Shown piece by piece: positions 10,636-20,550 of a stretch of 64,000 bases of DNA (position 1 is its first letter; every line of letters begins with the position of its first letter). The stretch comes from Echinometra lucunter. Lineage: Eukaryota > Echinodermata > Echinoidea > Camarodonta > Echinometridae. The notes below the pieces were generated by a model. It saw nothing but the letters and a program-made list of their open reading frames with translations, was not told the origin of the DNA and made no database searches. Location of the stretch: assembly GCA_029962745.1 (NCBI GenBank), contig CM057169.1:14908162-14972161 (forward strand), in the 5' to 3' direction. Made by a program: the position numbers and the translations under genes.

Positions 10636-11984
10636 TCAACAATTGTGTTGTACACCCAATAACTTTCTATAGCTTTAAGGTGGGATCACCAAATTCATAC
10701 CAGAGGTCCATCTCTTGAAGGCGCAGGTCAAGTTCGAATATGAGTCGAATTTGAATAAGGTCAAAGGTCAAAGGTCAATGAACTTTCCATGACTGGCACT
10801 GTGCTATATTGTACACACAATAACTTTTTATACCTTCGAGGTAGGATTGCCAAATTCATACAAGAGGTCCATCTCTTGAAGGTTCAGGTCAAGTTCGAAT
10901 GTGAGTTGAATTTGATTAAGGTCAAAGGTCAAAGGTCAATGAACTTTTCATAACTGGCACTGTGCTATGTTGTACACCTAATAACTTTCTATAGCTTTGA
11001 CGTGGAATCACCAAATTCATACCAGAGGTCCATCTCTTGAAGGCGCAGGTCAAGTTCGAATATGAGTCGAATTTGAATAAGGTCAAAGGTCAAAGGTCAA
11101 TGAACTTTCCATGACTGGCACTGTGCTATATTGTACACACAATAACTTTTTATACCTTCGAGGTAGGATTGCCAAATTCATACAAGAGGTCCATCTCTTG
11201 AAGGTGCAGGTCAAGTTCGAATGTGAGTTGAATTTGATTAAGGTCAAAGGTCAAAGGTCAATGAACTTTCCATGACTGGCACTGTGCTGTGTTGTACACA
11301 CAATAACTTTCTATAGCTTCGAGGTGGGATCACCAAATTTATACCAGAGGTACATCTCTTGAAGGCACAGGTCAAGTTTGAGTATGAGTTGAATTTGAAT
11401 AAGGTCAGAGGTCAAAGGTCAATGAACTTTCCATGACTGGCACTGTGCTATGTTGTACACACAATAACTTTCTATACCTTCGAGGTAGGATTGCCAAATT
11501 CATATGAGAGGTCCATCTCTTGAAGGTGCAGGTCAAGTTCGAATGTGAGTTGAATTTGATTAAGGTCAAAGGTCAAAGGTCAATGAACTTTTCATAACTG
11601 GCACTGTGCTATGTTGTACACCTAATAACTTTCTATAGCTTTGACGTGGAATCACCAAATTCATACCATTTTTCAAACAATAAGTTTGCCATAACACCTT
11701 AATAATTAATTTAATTTTACAATTTTACTCACATTATTATCAGTTACATTCTTTTTCACTAACATTCATTTCCTTACTTGCATGGAAATAATTATAGCTT
11801 CATAGTATTAACAGCATTCTTAGTGTTATCTGATTTCCTAGGGATAAAGTAGGCCTATACCATTATTGCATATGTAAACTGTCAGAACCACAATTCACCC
11901 CCTAAACTGCTGACAGCCTCAGAAGTCATATAGCATAGTTTTGACATGCAGTCTCTTCATGACTGCAATATGCAGGCGAGACAA
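10541..11984. mobile_element. Satellite-bearing element nested in the CCCGGG element
   Basis: A perfect 13-bp inverted pair TTGTCTCGCCTGC (10541-10553) and its complement (11972-11984) bounds the insert. The left end has an imperfect hairpin GTCTCGCCTGCG...GAGCGAGAC, then a (GTCGGC)n trinucleotide patch (10599-10636), then the 161-bp satellite, then about 300 bp of AT-rich single-copy DNA. No transposase is visible. Confidence 0.75.
10650..11670. repeat. 161-bp tandem satellite, about 6.3 units
   Basis: The word GTACAC plus AATAACTTT recurs at 10650, 10811, 10972, 11133, 11294, 11455 and 11616: every interval is exactly 161 bp, so no length change has occurred. Units alternate between two subtypes (CTATAGCTTT...GATCACC and TATACCTTCGAGG...GATTGCC), suggesting a 322-bp higher-order unit. 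Every unit carries AGGTCAAAGGTCAAAGGTCA or a close variant: three nuclear-receptor half-sites one base apart. Confidence 0.95.
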
Positions 11985-12280
11985 CGCTTGGCGTTTGCCT
12001 TGTTAAGTAAGTCTGTTCTTTAGAGTAGGCCTTCACATTCGAGGTGCAAAATCCCTAATAATGGATGCCCTTTTCTACCAAAATGACCCTTAAAGATTGG
12101 GTACGGATATGAAGGCTTCAGCGGCACACCCCCGTCGGAACCAAATTCGAGTACCTCTCCCCTCCCCCCCCCCCCCCCCCCCCTCCCTCCCGGGATGAAC
12201 TGCCGTCTGCAAGAATAGATTTTATTCAAAGTGATTATCAAATGAGTTTATATTAACCCTTATCAAAAATAAAACTGAAA

Positions 12281-12300
12281 GAGAGAGAGAGAGAGAGAGG
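12281..12300. repeat. (GA)n microsatellite
   Basis: About ten GA units. Confidence 0.9.
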
Positions 12301-12302
12301 AG

Positions 12303-12689
12303 GGGATGATCAGACACACAAGGAAATGAATTTGAGCATATCAGTTTAGTGTATGCTGACAAAATTCAGAATTATGAATAAAAGAATTTGAAAACAGTTG
12401 TGGTAACGAAGAGCCGCAGAGGAATGATAAGTAAATGCCATTGAGGCTCAAAACAGAAGACCTTTTTCACCGGAATCAAATATTGAGATTTTGTGCTGCA
12501 TTTCCTTCATTCGGGAAGCTTTATACATGCTGTCAGTAAAAACTGGATACAATGAAATATCGTCTTGCAAGCTGGCAGCAAGGCACTTTCGTTCTATTCA
12601 TGTAGTTAGCAGACGATGCAACAGACTGGGAGGGAACTATTTTGATCCACATGCTTGACCTTTGACCGCGCGCCTCATAGCTTGTACAT
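12303..12689. other. Non-coding spacer
   Basis: No gene or structured repeat recognised. Confidence 0.4.
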
Positions 12690-12766
12690 GCGCGTGACGC
12701 CACTCTCTCTATAAATCCCCTCTGGGTAACACACTATGGCGCCACACTGTTTCGTCTTCACACATG
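12690..12766. repeat. Inverted counterpart of the repeat at 2941-3015
   Basis: See 2941-3015. The shared core is CACTCTCTCTATAAATCC with CACACTGT and TTCACACATG around it. Confidence 0.6.
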
Positions 12767-12863
12767 GTGGGACTTTGTGTCACCACATATGCTAATGAAC
12801 GCGCATTAACGCGTCAACTCTCAATAAGAGAGCATTATTCTCTTAGCACTTTATGTTCTACTA

Positions 12864-13175
12864 CACTGCAAAAAATTAGCCGCAAAAATTAAGGTGGAAA
12901 GTCGTGCAGCAAGTTGCCACCCAATTACCGTAATTTTTACGGTTGGACTGTATTGTAATTACGGCTAACCACTGTGTATTACGTGATGATTACCGTTATT
13001 TTAACGGTTGGCCCATTTTATTTTATTTTACCGTTAAAATAACGGTAATCATTACGTAATATATAGTGGTTAGCCATAATTTACAATACAGTCCAACCGT
13101 AAAAATTACGGTAATTGGGTGGCAACTTGCTGCACGGCTTTTCACAGTAATTTTTACGGTAATTTTTTTACAGTG
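12864..13175. mobile_element. Palindromic MITE with TA duplication (Tc1/mariner-like)
   Basis: The two halves (about 12864-13017 and 13028-13175) are inverted copies at about 90 percent by eye, so the element is one long hairpin. Ends read CACTGCAAAAAATTA and TTTTTTTACAGTG, each next to TA (12862-12863 and 13176-13177), the usual Tc1/mariner duplication. The arms contain short palindromes such as ACCGTAATTTTTACGGT and ACCGTTATTTTAACGGT. No coding capacity. Confidence 0.88.
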
Positions 13176-13297
13176 TACAATCTATTTTTACTTTGATTTC
13201 TGTTTGTTATCTTCCATTTCTGTAGTTTCCCAATGTCATCATTTTTTCATATCCTCTTGAACTCATTTCCTTTCCGCACAATCTCCGGGTTCTTCCG

Positions 13298-13595
13298 TAT
13301 GGTGGCCCTGAAGTACGCTCGACAACAGATCATGTGCGATGTGACTTTCGCGGCCAACTCTACTCCCCAGTCGCGACCCGTTACGCAAAATTCATGACCC
13401 GTGACGCGAAATTCACGACCCGGGATGCGAAATTTGTGAACCGGGATGCGAAATTCATAACCCGTGACGCGAAATTCATGGTCCAGGATGCGAAATTCGC
13501 GACTGGGATGCAAAGTTTGCGACTGGAACGCAAAGCTGGCCGCGAAATTCACGTCGCACATGACCTGTTGTCGAGCGTACTTCAGGGCCACCATA
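13298..13595. mobile_element. Palindromic element, copy 2 (6-bp TSD)
   Basis: Same family as 2239 and 47151. Ends TATGGTGGCCCTGAAG and CTTCAGGGCCACCATA are perfect inverted copies. Flanked by CTTCCG on both sides (13292-13297 and 13596-13601). The interior consists of units on GACGCGAAATTCATGACC and relatives, here mostly in one orientation, followed by a few inverted units near 13500. Confidence 0.9.
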
Positions 13596-13744
13596 CTTCC
13601 GGGGTTTAGAATGCTTCTGGACCACTTCTGTTATAGAGCGGTCCTACATGTAGAGTGCTCTAGCGAGGAACCAGTCCAGAAGACCACGATGATCTGGACT
13701 ACTTTAAATTTGTCTGATGGAGCGCTTCGTGGGAATATTTCACA

Positions 13745-13871
13745 AAGCTGTGAGTAACACGACTTTATCATGTTTATGAACGACTGAACTATGAAGCGCC
13801 AAATGGGATACCCAAACTATGATATATTTCACCATTAATCTGAATTAAACTGTACTTCAAAATAAAAACAT
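13745..13871. repeat. Fragment of the repeat seen at 45775-46108
   Basis: TTTATCATGTTTATGAACG, GCGCCAAATGGGATACCCAAA and AATTAAACTGTA match the element at 45775 (GTGCCAAATGGGATGCCCAAA and others). It continues beyond 15400, so the hAT element at 13880 inserted into it. Confidence 0.55.
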
Positions 13872-13879
13872 GTTTACTT

Positions 13880-15231
13880 CAGAGGCGTCGATCCTGAGGG
13901 GGGGGGGGCAGGGAGGCAGTTGCCCCCCCCCCCCAAGAAAATTTTTCGGGGGGGCAAAGATATCATTTTGCCCCCCCCCCCCCAATAATTTCCCAAACAA
14001 AAAAAAAAAGAAAAAAACGAAAAAGAAAAAAGAAAGAGAAAAGAAAGGAAAAGGAAGTGAAATGAAAGCGTAAAACAAGAAAAAAGAAAGAAAATGGGAC
14101 ACTGGGAAGCGCTCGCTCGCATTTAAGTATCTTAACCAATGCCGATGATAATTACTATTCTCATGAAAGGAAATCGGTTTGCATCTTGTGTTTCTATCTA
14201 ATGTTATACTATTCTTCTACTCATAGGAAGTAATATAACCAAACAAGATATCACTTCTAGAAATCGAGCGGCCAGTTGACCTAAAAATGGATAAACTTTC
14301 AGGAGATAACGGTATGGATAAAAAGAAAAACGCAAAACAAAAACATATTTTTCGTTAACTCGCTCGCTATATACTCTCGCTGGTAAAAGCTAGATACAAG
14401 ATGATTTCGAGCAGCAAGTAGCTTAGTATAACAGCGAGATTCCAAAATATCATTATATTTGGGCAGCAAGGTGGTTGACAAAGATTTTGGGACGAATCCA
14501 TATAATTTTGCCGGGATCGGTCGTTGACTTTGCTCGCTATTGTAGAAACAGAATGGATTCGGACTGCAAGCGAGGTAGCTAAAATAGTGTCATATTCGGC
14601 ACACAGGTGATCGGATGTATTATTTAGATATCATTCAGGCATGACAGATTTATAGTGTATTCTGATTATAATGATGATAATAATATTCCGTTCTTGTATA
14701 GCGCATATCACATTTTTATCACATTATTATGATGACGAAATAACACTTCTATCATATGGAAAAGGGTATATTTTTCCTCGCTCGCTGCGCTCGCTCGTTT
14801 CATATTAATGGTTTTGAAAAGCAAACGAATTCGGTGAGATGAGACCGAATAGATAATGTAGATATTTCATTGGCTCACAGCGTAATTTGCCGAAGGGTTT
14901 ACTACATCTACCATGAAAAACAGTGTGTGCTTCCTCGCTCGCTTCGCTCGCTCGTAATATTAAAAAGTAAAGAGTGGTTTTGGGGGCAGCAACAATGGAC
15001 CAGCGATGTGACAAAATAGAGTTCATATTTGGCAGCGAGGTAACCATATACATACATATTAGGTATCATTTATGCCTATATGATAACTAAACCCTTCTCT
15101 CATAACAAGAAATTTGTTATTTTTTGCTCGCTCGCTCACAAAATTGAAAAAAAGCAGGATGCTTCACATTATTTCCCCAATTTGAAAATGCTTCACGTTA
15201 ATATAGGCCTATGTTATATATATATATATAA

Positions 15232-15271
<40 letters not shown>

Positions 15272-15391
15272 GTGCGAGGGTGTGTGTATGTACAAATAGT
15301 AGCCGTGGGTTCATCTCCGCTTGGTCGTCTTGCCCGGGGTCTTGCCCCCCCCCCCCCCCCCCCCAATCCGAAAAATGGATCGACGCCTCTG
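13880..15391. mobile_element. hAT-type non-autonomous element, 8-bp TSD
   Basis: Ends CAGAGGCGTCGATCC and GGATCGACGCCTCTG are perfect 15-bp inverted repeats. Both flanks read GTTTACTT (13872-13879 and 15392-15399), an 8-bp duplication; with CAG...CTG ends this is characteristic of hAT. Poly-G and poly-C runs lie just inside both ends. The interior is AT-rich, holds CCTCGCTCGCTTCGCTCGC words, a (TG)n block and no transposase. Parts of the interior recur at 19610-20225 and 31060-31320. Confidence 0.92.
15232..15265. repeat. (TG)n microsatellite
   Basis: About 16 TG units after a short (TA)n stretch at 15217-15230; inside the hAT-type element. Confidence 0.95.
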
Positions 15392-15399
15392 GTTTACTT

Positions 15400-16136
15400 C
15401 ACATTGTTTTCGTAATACTTATGTTAATCTACATGGATATTTTAACTTTATCTTCTGTGATTAAAAAAGATTGAAAATCCCATTAAGCTTTTAAGATTCA
15501 AGTTATACGTGAATTCATACGAATCAATTCTTATAAATTTCATGCGCACAGCTTAAAGACGCGAGGTCGTGGGCTTTCGTGGGGAATTCGACACCATGGG
15601 TGCTTACCCAGTAACAGGTGTTGTCCATCACTGTGAGTTTTATGACCAACAGACCTTATGTAATGCTCTGTATCTTCACCCTTTCCCCATATGGCAAAGT
15701 CATTATCTCACTTTCCCCTGGCCCGAGAATGCCCGAAGCAGGCCGAAGAATGTTTGTGGTGGGACAGCTTGTTTTGCTGTGCTCAAGAAATGTAGCTCTA
15801 GTACAGGTATTTTTCACAAAGTCTGGTGTCAGCAAATTATGATCCATTCCCCATGAAAACCCACGACCTAGTGTCTTTAAAGTTTGTGAAACTCCTCCCC
15901 CCCCCCCCAAGCGGTTTAGTGTAGGATTTGGAGATTATCGAATTGATAAGATATTCACTTACTTTCCCAAAAAAAGTTTCACACAGAAACGAGTATATGG
16001 AACTACAAACAAATCTGGCATGAATGTTCGGCCCGATTTTTCAGCCTTTTCCTATCATATTTCCAATATGAGGGCATTTAAAGAGCAATCCTTCCTAGGG
16101 GACATTTTTGCTATGATATTCGTCATAACTGACATG
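15400..16136. other. Non-coding spacer
   Basis: Begins with the continuation of the older repeat cut by the hAT-type element. A C-run with ACTCCTCCCC is at 15890-15910. No gene supported: open frames at 15569-15856 are short and show no family features. Confidence 0.4.
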
Positions 16137-16144
16137 AATAGAGC

Positions 16145-16385
16145 CAGGGCAGCGCTACGGGGGGCAGGAGGGAGAATGCCCCCCTGTGATTTTTCAGGTG
16201 ATAAAAAGGGGGAAAGAGGAAAAAAGAGAGAGAAAGAAGAAAGAAAAGGGTGGGAAAAGAGAGGCCTGGGACTTGCAACTCTAATTATAATATCCCTATT
16301 TCTTCATTTAAAACGTCAATAAATTCACGTATGGGTCATCTCGCCCCCCCCCCCCCCCCATCAAAATACCCTGGTGCCGCCCCTG
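16145..16385. mobile_element. hAT-type MITE, 241 bp, perfect 8-bp TSD
   Basis: Starts CAGGGCAGCGCTACGGGG and ends CCCTGGTGCCGCCCCTG. Flanks are AATAGAGC on both sides (16137-16144 and 16386-16393). A purine-rich middle (GGGGGAAAGAGG...) lies between G and C runs. The stretch at 43240-43436 has the same inner words (CCCTATTTCTTCATTTAAAA, ATCAAAATACCC), so it is a related copy. Confidence 0.92.
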
Positions 16386-16393
16386 AATAGAGC

Positions 16394-17144
16394 TCACAAA
16401 CCTTTCCCAGAACTCGGGCTTCTCTTCAATGTCCGATGTGTAATACCAATTACAACTTGCGCCTGCTCAGTAAATATTCGATTTTCTATCACGATATGGT
16501 GTCAACATGAAAGAGGAGAATAGAAAGGGTTTTTTTTTTTAATGACAGACATAGAAATGATTCTGAATCATTTCTGGTCTATTTAAAATCATAAAAAACG
16601 AAAATGCAAGAGGCAACAAAAGATTTGGGAAAAATGGATACGTACGGTATTACTTCAGATTCTCTAAAGAAAATCGACTGTGCGTTTGAAATGAAAAAAA
16701 GTGATGTTTGTTGGATGATTGAGTAATTTACTCACTGGCCTTTTTATCAAGATTTTTCTTTATGAACAGTTTGTTAACTGCAAGCCGAAACCAGGACTGA
16801 GTATAATTTGCAATAACACTTTAAGCCAATAATCGGTAAGTTGTCAGTTCAAACAAGCATGCATTAATCATGTTAATTCTATCACTATATAATCTGCATA
16901 TTTAGTATATTATGCTAGTAATGCACAGACTATTGTGGCTTAAGATATATTATTTCAACAAGCCACAATAGTCGGATGCAAACCCCTAACATTACTTAGT
17001 CGTATAGTTTTCTAGAAGGATAGCAGATTTGAAAAAACCTTCAGTTTGAGCAGCCATTAATTAGCTTTCAAAATGCATATCGAATACGATTCTCTATAGT
17101 CATGATAGTGGTGTACTATTTTACCAAAAAACTTTCCAGTGCAA
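16394..17144. other. Non-coding, with one short perfect hairpin
   Basis: The only structure seen is GACTATTGTGGCTT...AAGCCACAATAGTC at 16928-16975: a perfect 14-bp stem with a loop of about 18 nt. No gene. Confidence 0.45.
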
Positions 17145-17790
17145 CCCCTAAGCAGGGGTTTCTGAAAAGAATATAGGCTAGACACTATGGACGGACTAAG
17201 ACTAAAATTATTTTGACGAATTCTTATGTTAAGGTTGGATTCAACATTTTTAGTGTTGAATCCAAAATGTTCGAAGTGTTAATCTACCATTCTGAATATT
17301 GTAGTCACTACTCCACCCTTTTAAATGTTGATTTAACATTTTAGTTTTTAGAGCGTAACCATTGTAAGCGGCCTAATCCGTCCGATGGCCAGTCCTCCCC
17401 CCTGCTAGAAACTTTGAACAACAGACTGAAACAATTTATGCATCAAGTTTATGATTGCAAATATATAATCTGGTTATTCTCAAGACACGACTGTGTCGAT
17501 ATAGAGGATATCTTTGACCCAGTACAGACCTTTTCTTAGACTGGTTTTCTTACTCATAACCATTGCTTGAGTAGAAGATTATATAGTCCAGTTTGCATAA
17601 TATAGGCCAGACACTCTATAGTGATTTATTCGAACAATCCATGCACTCCCGGTACGAATGCATACATTGATTACCTTGTATTCTGCAGACACGACTACAT
17701 CGATGTAGACTGAACCATCAATGTCAACAAAGAAATCTAAGCCTGTTGCAACCCCCAAACAGTGTTGGGTAGAGTAGTATGTGGGCAATC
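17145..17790 (-). pseudogene. Degenerate tandem copies of the end of exon 3
   Basis: On the minus strand, TACTCTACCCAACACTGTTT and TACATCGATGTAGTCGTGTC (ending AATACAAG|GTAATC at 17675) parallel the exon 3 part TACTCTACTCAGTACTGCTT...ATTACACAG|GTAAGT. The translation keeps YYSTQHCLGV and VDIDGSVYIDVVVSAEYK but has no good acceptor. Another decayed copy (CTATATCGACACAGTCGTGT) is near 17473-17515, and a fragment of the CAACCCCTAAGCAG type near 17150. The flanking words TATAGGCCAGACACT and TATAGGCTAGACACT repeat about 430 bp apart. This is local tandem duplication with decay; use as alternative exons cannot be excluded. Confidence 0.6.
17233..17263. repeat. Short perfect hairpin
   Basis: TTGGATTCAACA, seven-base loop, TGTTGAATCCAA: a 12-bp perfect stem. 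Confidence 0.85.
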
Positions 17791-17849
17791 ACAAGTCAAA
17801 ATTAAACAATCCATATTTCAATTTAATGAATGTATATTTTTTTACTTAC

Positions 17850-18197
17850 CTGTGTAATTCACACACACGTCTGCATTAATATAGATGATATCATCGCTAG
17901 CTAATGAAGCATAGACTGGGTGTACCCCCAAGCAGTACTGAGTAGAGTAGTTAGCAAGTAGGATGAAGGCTAGACTTCCGCAGGTGTAGGTATCACAGCG
18001 AACTATGCTGTTAGCTGCGTCCGTGGCATCCACAGTCTTTGTAAACTCCGACCCTCCATCAAAGGGACCCAGCCCTAAGGGATCCAGCCTTGCGTTAACT
18101 GTCACGGTGGCATTGGTGATCGTAATGGTGTTCAGAGAGTTTTCGTTACAGCCGCCATCGTCGGGGAATGTAGGTTTACATGGTTCAGAAAAGTTAT
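17850..18197 (-). CDS. Candidate secreted cysteine-rich protein, exon 3 (main exon)
   Basis: The minus-strand frame is open for 115 codons and ends at an excellent donor, TACACAG|GTAAGTAAA, in phase 1. Visible pieces are FSEPCKPTFPDDGGCNENSL, ITNATVTVNARLDPLGLG, VRCDTYTCGSLAFILLANYS and YINADVCVNYT. It holds six cysteines and four N-glycosylation sequons (NFS, NAT, NYS, NYT), which fits an extracellular protein. The 5' border is weak: the AG used (TAAAG|ATAAC) follows a poly-A run instead of a pyrimidine tract, but it gives the phase that exon 2 requires. Composition and length are unlike chance open frames nearby. No known domain recognised. Confidence 0.5.
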
Positions 18198-18461
18198 CTT
18201 TATTTTTTTTTTAAAGATAACAATGAATAGGCTAGAATATTTCAAAATGTGTTCATCAAATTTATATTCTTTGCGTTTAAGTTTGTTTGTAAAAACATTC
18301 CTATTGATATTGGTACTGATTTCTTTACACCTCCCCCACCCCTCCCTCCGCGGTGATCCATCAGACAAAAATGTGTAACTTTATGTTGGTACTCAGCTGA
18401 AAGAACCCTAAAAAAAAGTGTAAAGAATACTTCAGTGTATGATTAAACAACGACCTTTTAA

Positions 18462-19050
18462 AGGAGAATGCAACCCAGACATCAGTGTACTTCCAGTTAA
18501 TGAAGAAGAACAAGTAGAGTAAAACTGTTCAAGTTTTACTCTACAAACTGTTCAAGAGTTTAATATGAACTTTGAAAGTTTAAGTAAATCCTTATCATGG
18601 GGATCCTTGAATTGGCAACTTTGCCAGCATCTGTGATGTCATCGTGGACAACTCTCCATTCATTTTGTACACACAGTGTAACATTTTCTTTTATTTTCGA
18701 GAAAAATGAAAATTCTTTTGATTTATTGTTTGAGTATGACATGGCTACATCAATTCTGCAAGCATTTTGGGAAGAATTATGTTCATTCCTGACTTTAAAT
18801 TTCATATAATTCCATTTTTCTGAAAAATTATGTACAAAATGAATTGAGAGCTGTCCACGATGACATCACAGATGCTGGCAAAGTTGCCAACTCAATGATC
18901 CCTACAATCATGACAATGGAGATTTAATGAAACTTTCAAAATTCATAACTCTTGAACAGGTTGTCCGATTTTGCTCAAACTGTCAGTGTTTACTCTTCTT
19001 GGTCATCTTTATTCATTAAAAGCACATTGATTCCTGGGTTGCATTTTCCT
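18462..19050. mobile_element. TTAA-flanked inverted-repeat element (Kolobok-like), 589 bp
   Basis: Ends AGGAGAATGCAACCCAG and CTGGGTTGCATTTTCCT are inverted copies flanked by TTAA (18458-18461 and 19051-19054). Arms of about 200 bp follow, with the best conserved part at 18596-18670 and 18832-18905 (GGCAACTTTGCCAGCATCTG, TGATGTCATCGTGGACA). TTAA duplication with AG ends points to Kolobok-type transposition more than piggyBac. No coding capacity. Confidence 0.85.
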
Positions 19051-19238
19051 TTAAAGCAAGGTTTATTTCGGGTTCCTCTCCCTTTCATCAGTGTTCATCT
19101 CAAATGTCAAATGGTCAAAACGGTATTTGTTTATACAAAAATCAGTCGGGTGTCCCCTGTATCAAACAGGGAATATGATAATTCATCATTCCTCGAGAGT
19201 TCATTTATGAATATGGTATGAAAAGTTTGTTCTGTCTT

Positions 19239-19297
19239 TTTCTTCTTCTTCTTCCTCTTCTTCTATCTTCTTCTTCTTCTTCTTCTATCTTCTTCTT
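19239..19297. repeat. (CTT)n microsatellite
   Basis: TTC/CTT triplets with several interruptions. Confidence 0.92.
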
Positions 19298-19299
19298 TT

Positions 19300-19620
19300 C
19301 ATTTAAATTTACTGTATCCTAGCTAACTGTATATCTGTTATATTGAAAATAATTAGAGTCTGAGGATTTTTACTGGAGAGAGATGCCTACCATTTATTGA
19401 TATTTGTTCAGTACTCCAATATCAGGGTTGACGATCCCGAGGGTGATGGGGATACATCCTTTCCCCCCCCCCCCCCCCATATTTTAGATGGGGGATGGCC
19501 TGTAGGCTATTATCATCCCCCTGAAAAATAATAATTCATTCTTCTTTTTGATTTTTATAGTGATGACCAAAATCAAGAATTGAACATAAGGGAATTTAGT
19601 ACTTGAGTACCTCCTATGAA
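19300..19620. other. Non-coding, with a poly-C repeat scrap
   Basis: At 19430-19510 a fragment (GACGATCCCGAGGG, C-run, GATGGGGGATGG) resembles poly-C-bearing elements elsewhere. No gene. Confidence 0.4.
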
Positions 19621-19625
19621 ACCAC

Positions 19626-20228
19626 TCTTAAAGGGCAGGTCCGCCCTAATATGAAGTTGATTTGAATGAATTAGAGTAAAAATTAAAGAAGAAACAGTAA
19701 AAAAAAATCATCTAAATCTTATGTAGAGAAAGGATGTTACTAAAATATGAATTTTCAATTTTTTCGAGAAACAGTGAACGTTGTTCGTCCTCTTTCAAAG
19801 AGAAAGAAGGCATTTAAAATATCTTACACAAAGCCGGTTCTATTACTGTTCTTATGGCTGGAAATTGGTTTGCATCTCTTATCTCTGTCTAATGCCGTAC
19901 TGTTCTTCAACTCATAAAATGTCTTTAATATAACTGCAAGGAATCGAGAAGCAAAGTGACCTAAATTAGATAAATTTTTAGGAGATAAGGGCCTGTGACC
20001 AATCATCTAGTTCTATCATACCCAGTATCATTAAACGGAGGATGACGATAAAATGTACCTTACTAAAATCTTGAGAATGGACTAACAATACATTAGAGCC
20101 TGCTCTCGGTATAAGAAATTCCATTATTTCTAGCTCACCCACTACGCTCGCTCATGAAATCTAGAAACAAGATGTTGGCACGCAGTCAGCACTAATATTC
20201 CAGCAGCGAGATGCCCAAATATCATTAA
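19626..20228. repeat. Relative of the interior of the 13880 hAT-type element
   Basis: GGTTTGCATCTCTTATCTCTGTCTAATG, TCATAAAATGTC, GACCTAAATTAGATAAA and CAGCGAGATGCCCAAATATC parallel 14160-14470. The left edge TTAAAGGGCAGGTCCGCCC looks like the end of a TTAA-type element. Confidence 0.5.
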
Positions 20229-20491
20229 ATCGAGGGTTTAGTGCAACAAAGGGCTTTCTGCATTTTGTGGTCAACATGAGGTTTTGATATCAAAATGATC
20301 AATAAGAGACCAGGAACCCATTGGTAATAATGGTTTCTCATACAGCAAACTTTGCTACAGCAGGATATCACCCGAAGTACTATGGCCATCTGCATTAGGT
20401 GACAGCCCACTTCACCGAGGGCCCGCGAGGCCGAAGGCCCGCGAGACCGGCTTTTTTTTTTTTTTTTTTTTTTTTGTATCTCATTTTCCTT

Positions 20492-20550
20492 CATCAGGTG
20501 CCGCGGTCGAGTGGTTTAAGGCGCCTTGTTGCAGCGGCGTAACAGGTGCC
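20492..20550 (+). repeat. tRNA-like (SINE head) segment, left arm
   Basis: GGTGCCGCGGTCGAGTGGTT followed by TAAGGCGCC looks like the acceptor stem, D arm and A box of a Leu/Ser-type tRNA. No convincing B box follows, so this is a tRNA-derived relic and not a tRNA gene. Confidence 0.5.

Larger units (their letters stand above)
10333..12194. mobile_element. CCCGGG-ended DNA element, copy 1, invaded by a second element
   Basis: The ends are CCCGGGGGGGGGGC at left and CCCTCCCGGG at right. Inside them is a perfect 17-bp inverted pair, CGGGGGTGTGCCGCTGA (10366-10382) and its complement (12118-12134). The flanks repeat ATGAACTG on both sides (10325-10332 and 12195-12202); the match continues with CC, so the duplication is 8 to 10 bp. 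Next to each end lie CCCTAAA-type words also seen in the related copy at 42556. The centre, 10541-11984, is a separate inserted element. Confidence 0.85.

Noticed and set aside
10650..11670. CRISPR-like regular repeat array
   Set aside because: Units of 161 bp are contiguous and similar throughout, with no unique spacers; this is a satellite.
16928..16975. Possible microRNA hairpin
   Set aside because: The stem is only 14 bp, too short for a Dicer/Drosha-type precursor.
20492..20550. Possible tRNA-Leu/Ser gene
   Set aside because: Only the 5' half resembles a tRNA; no B box, anticodon arm or closing acceptor stem.
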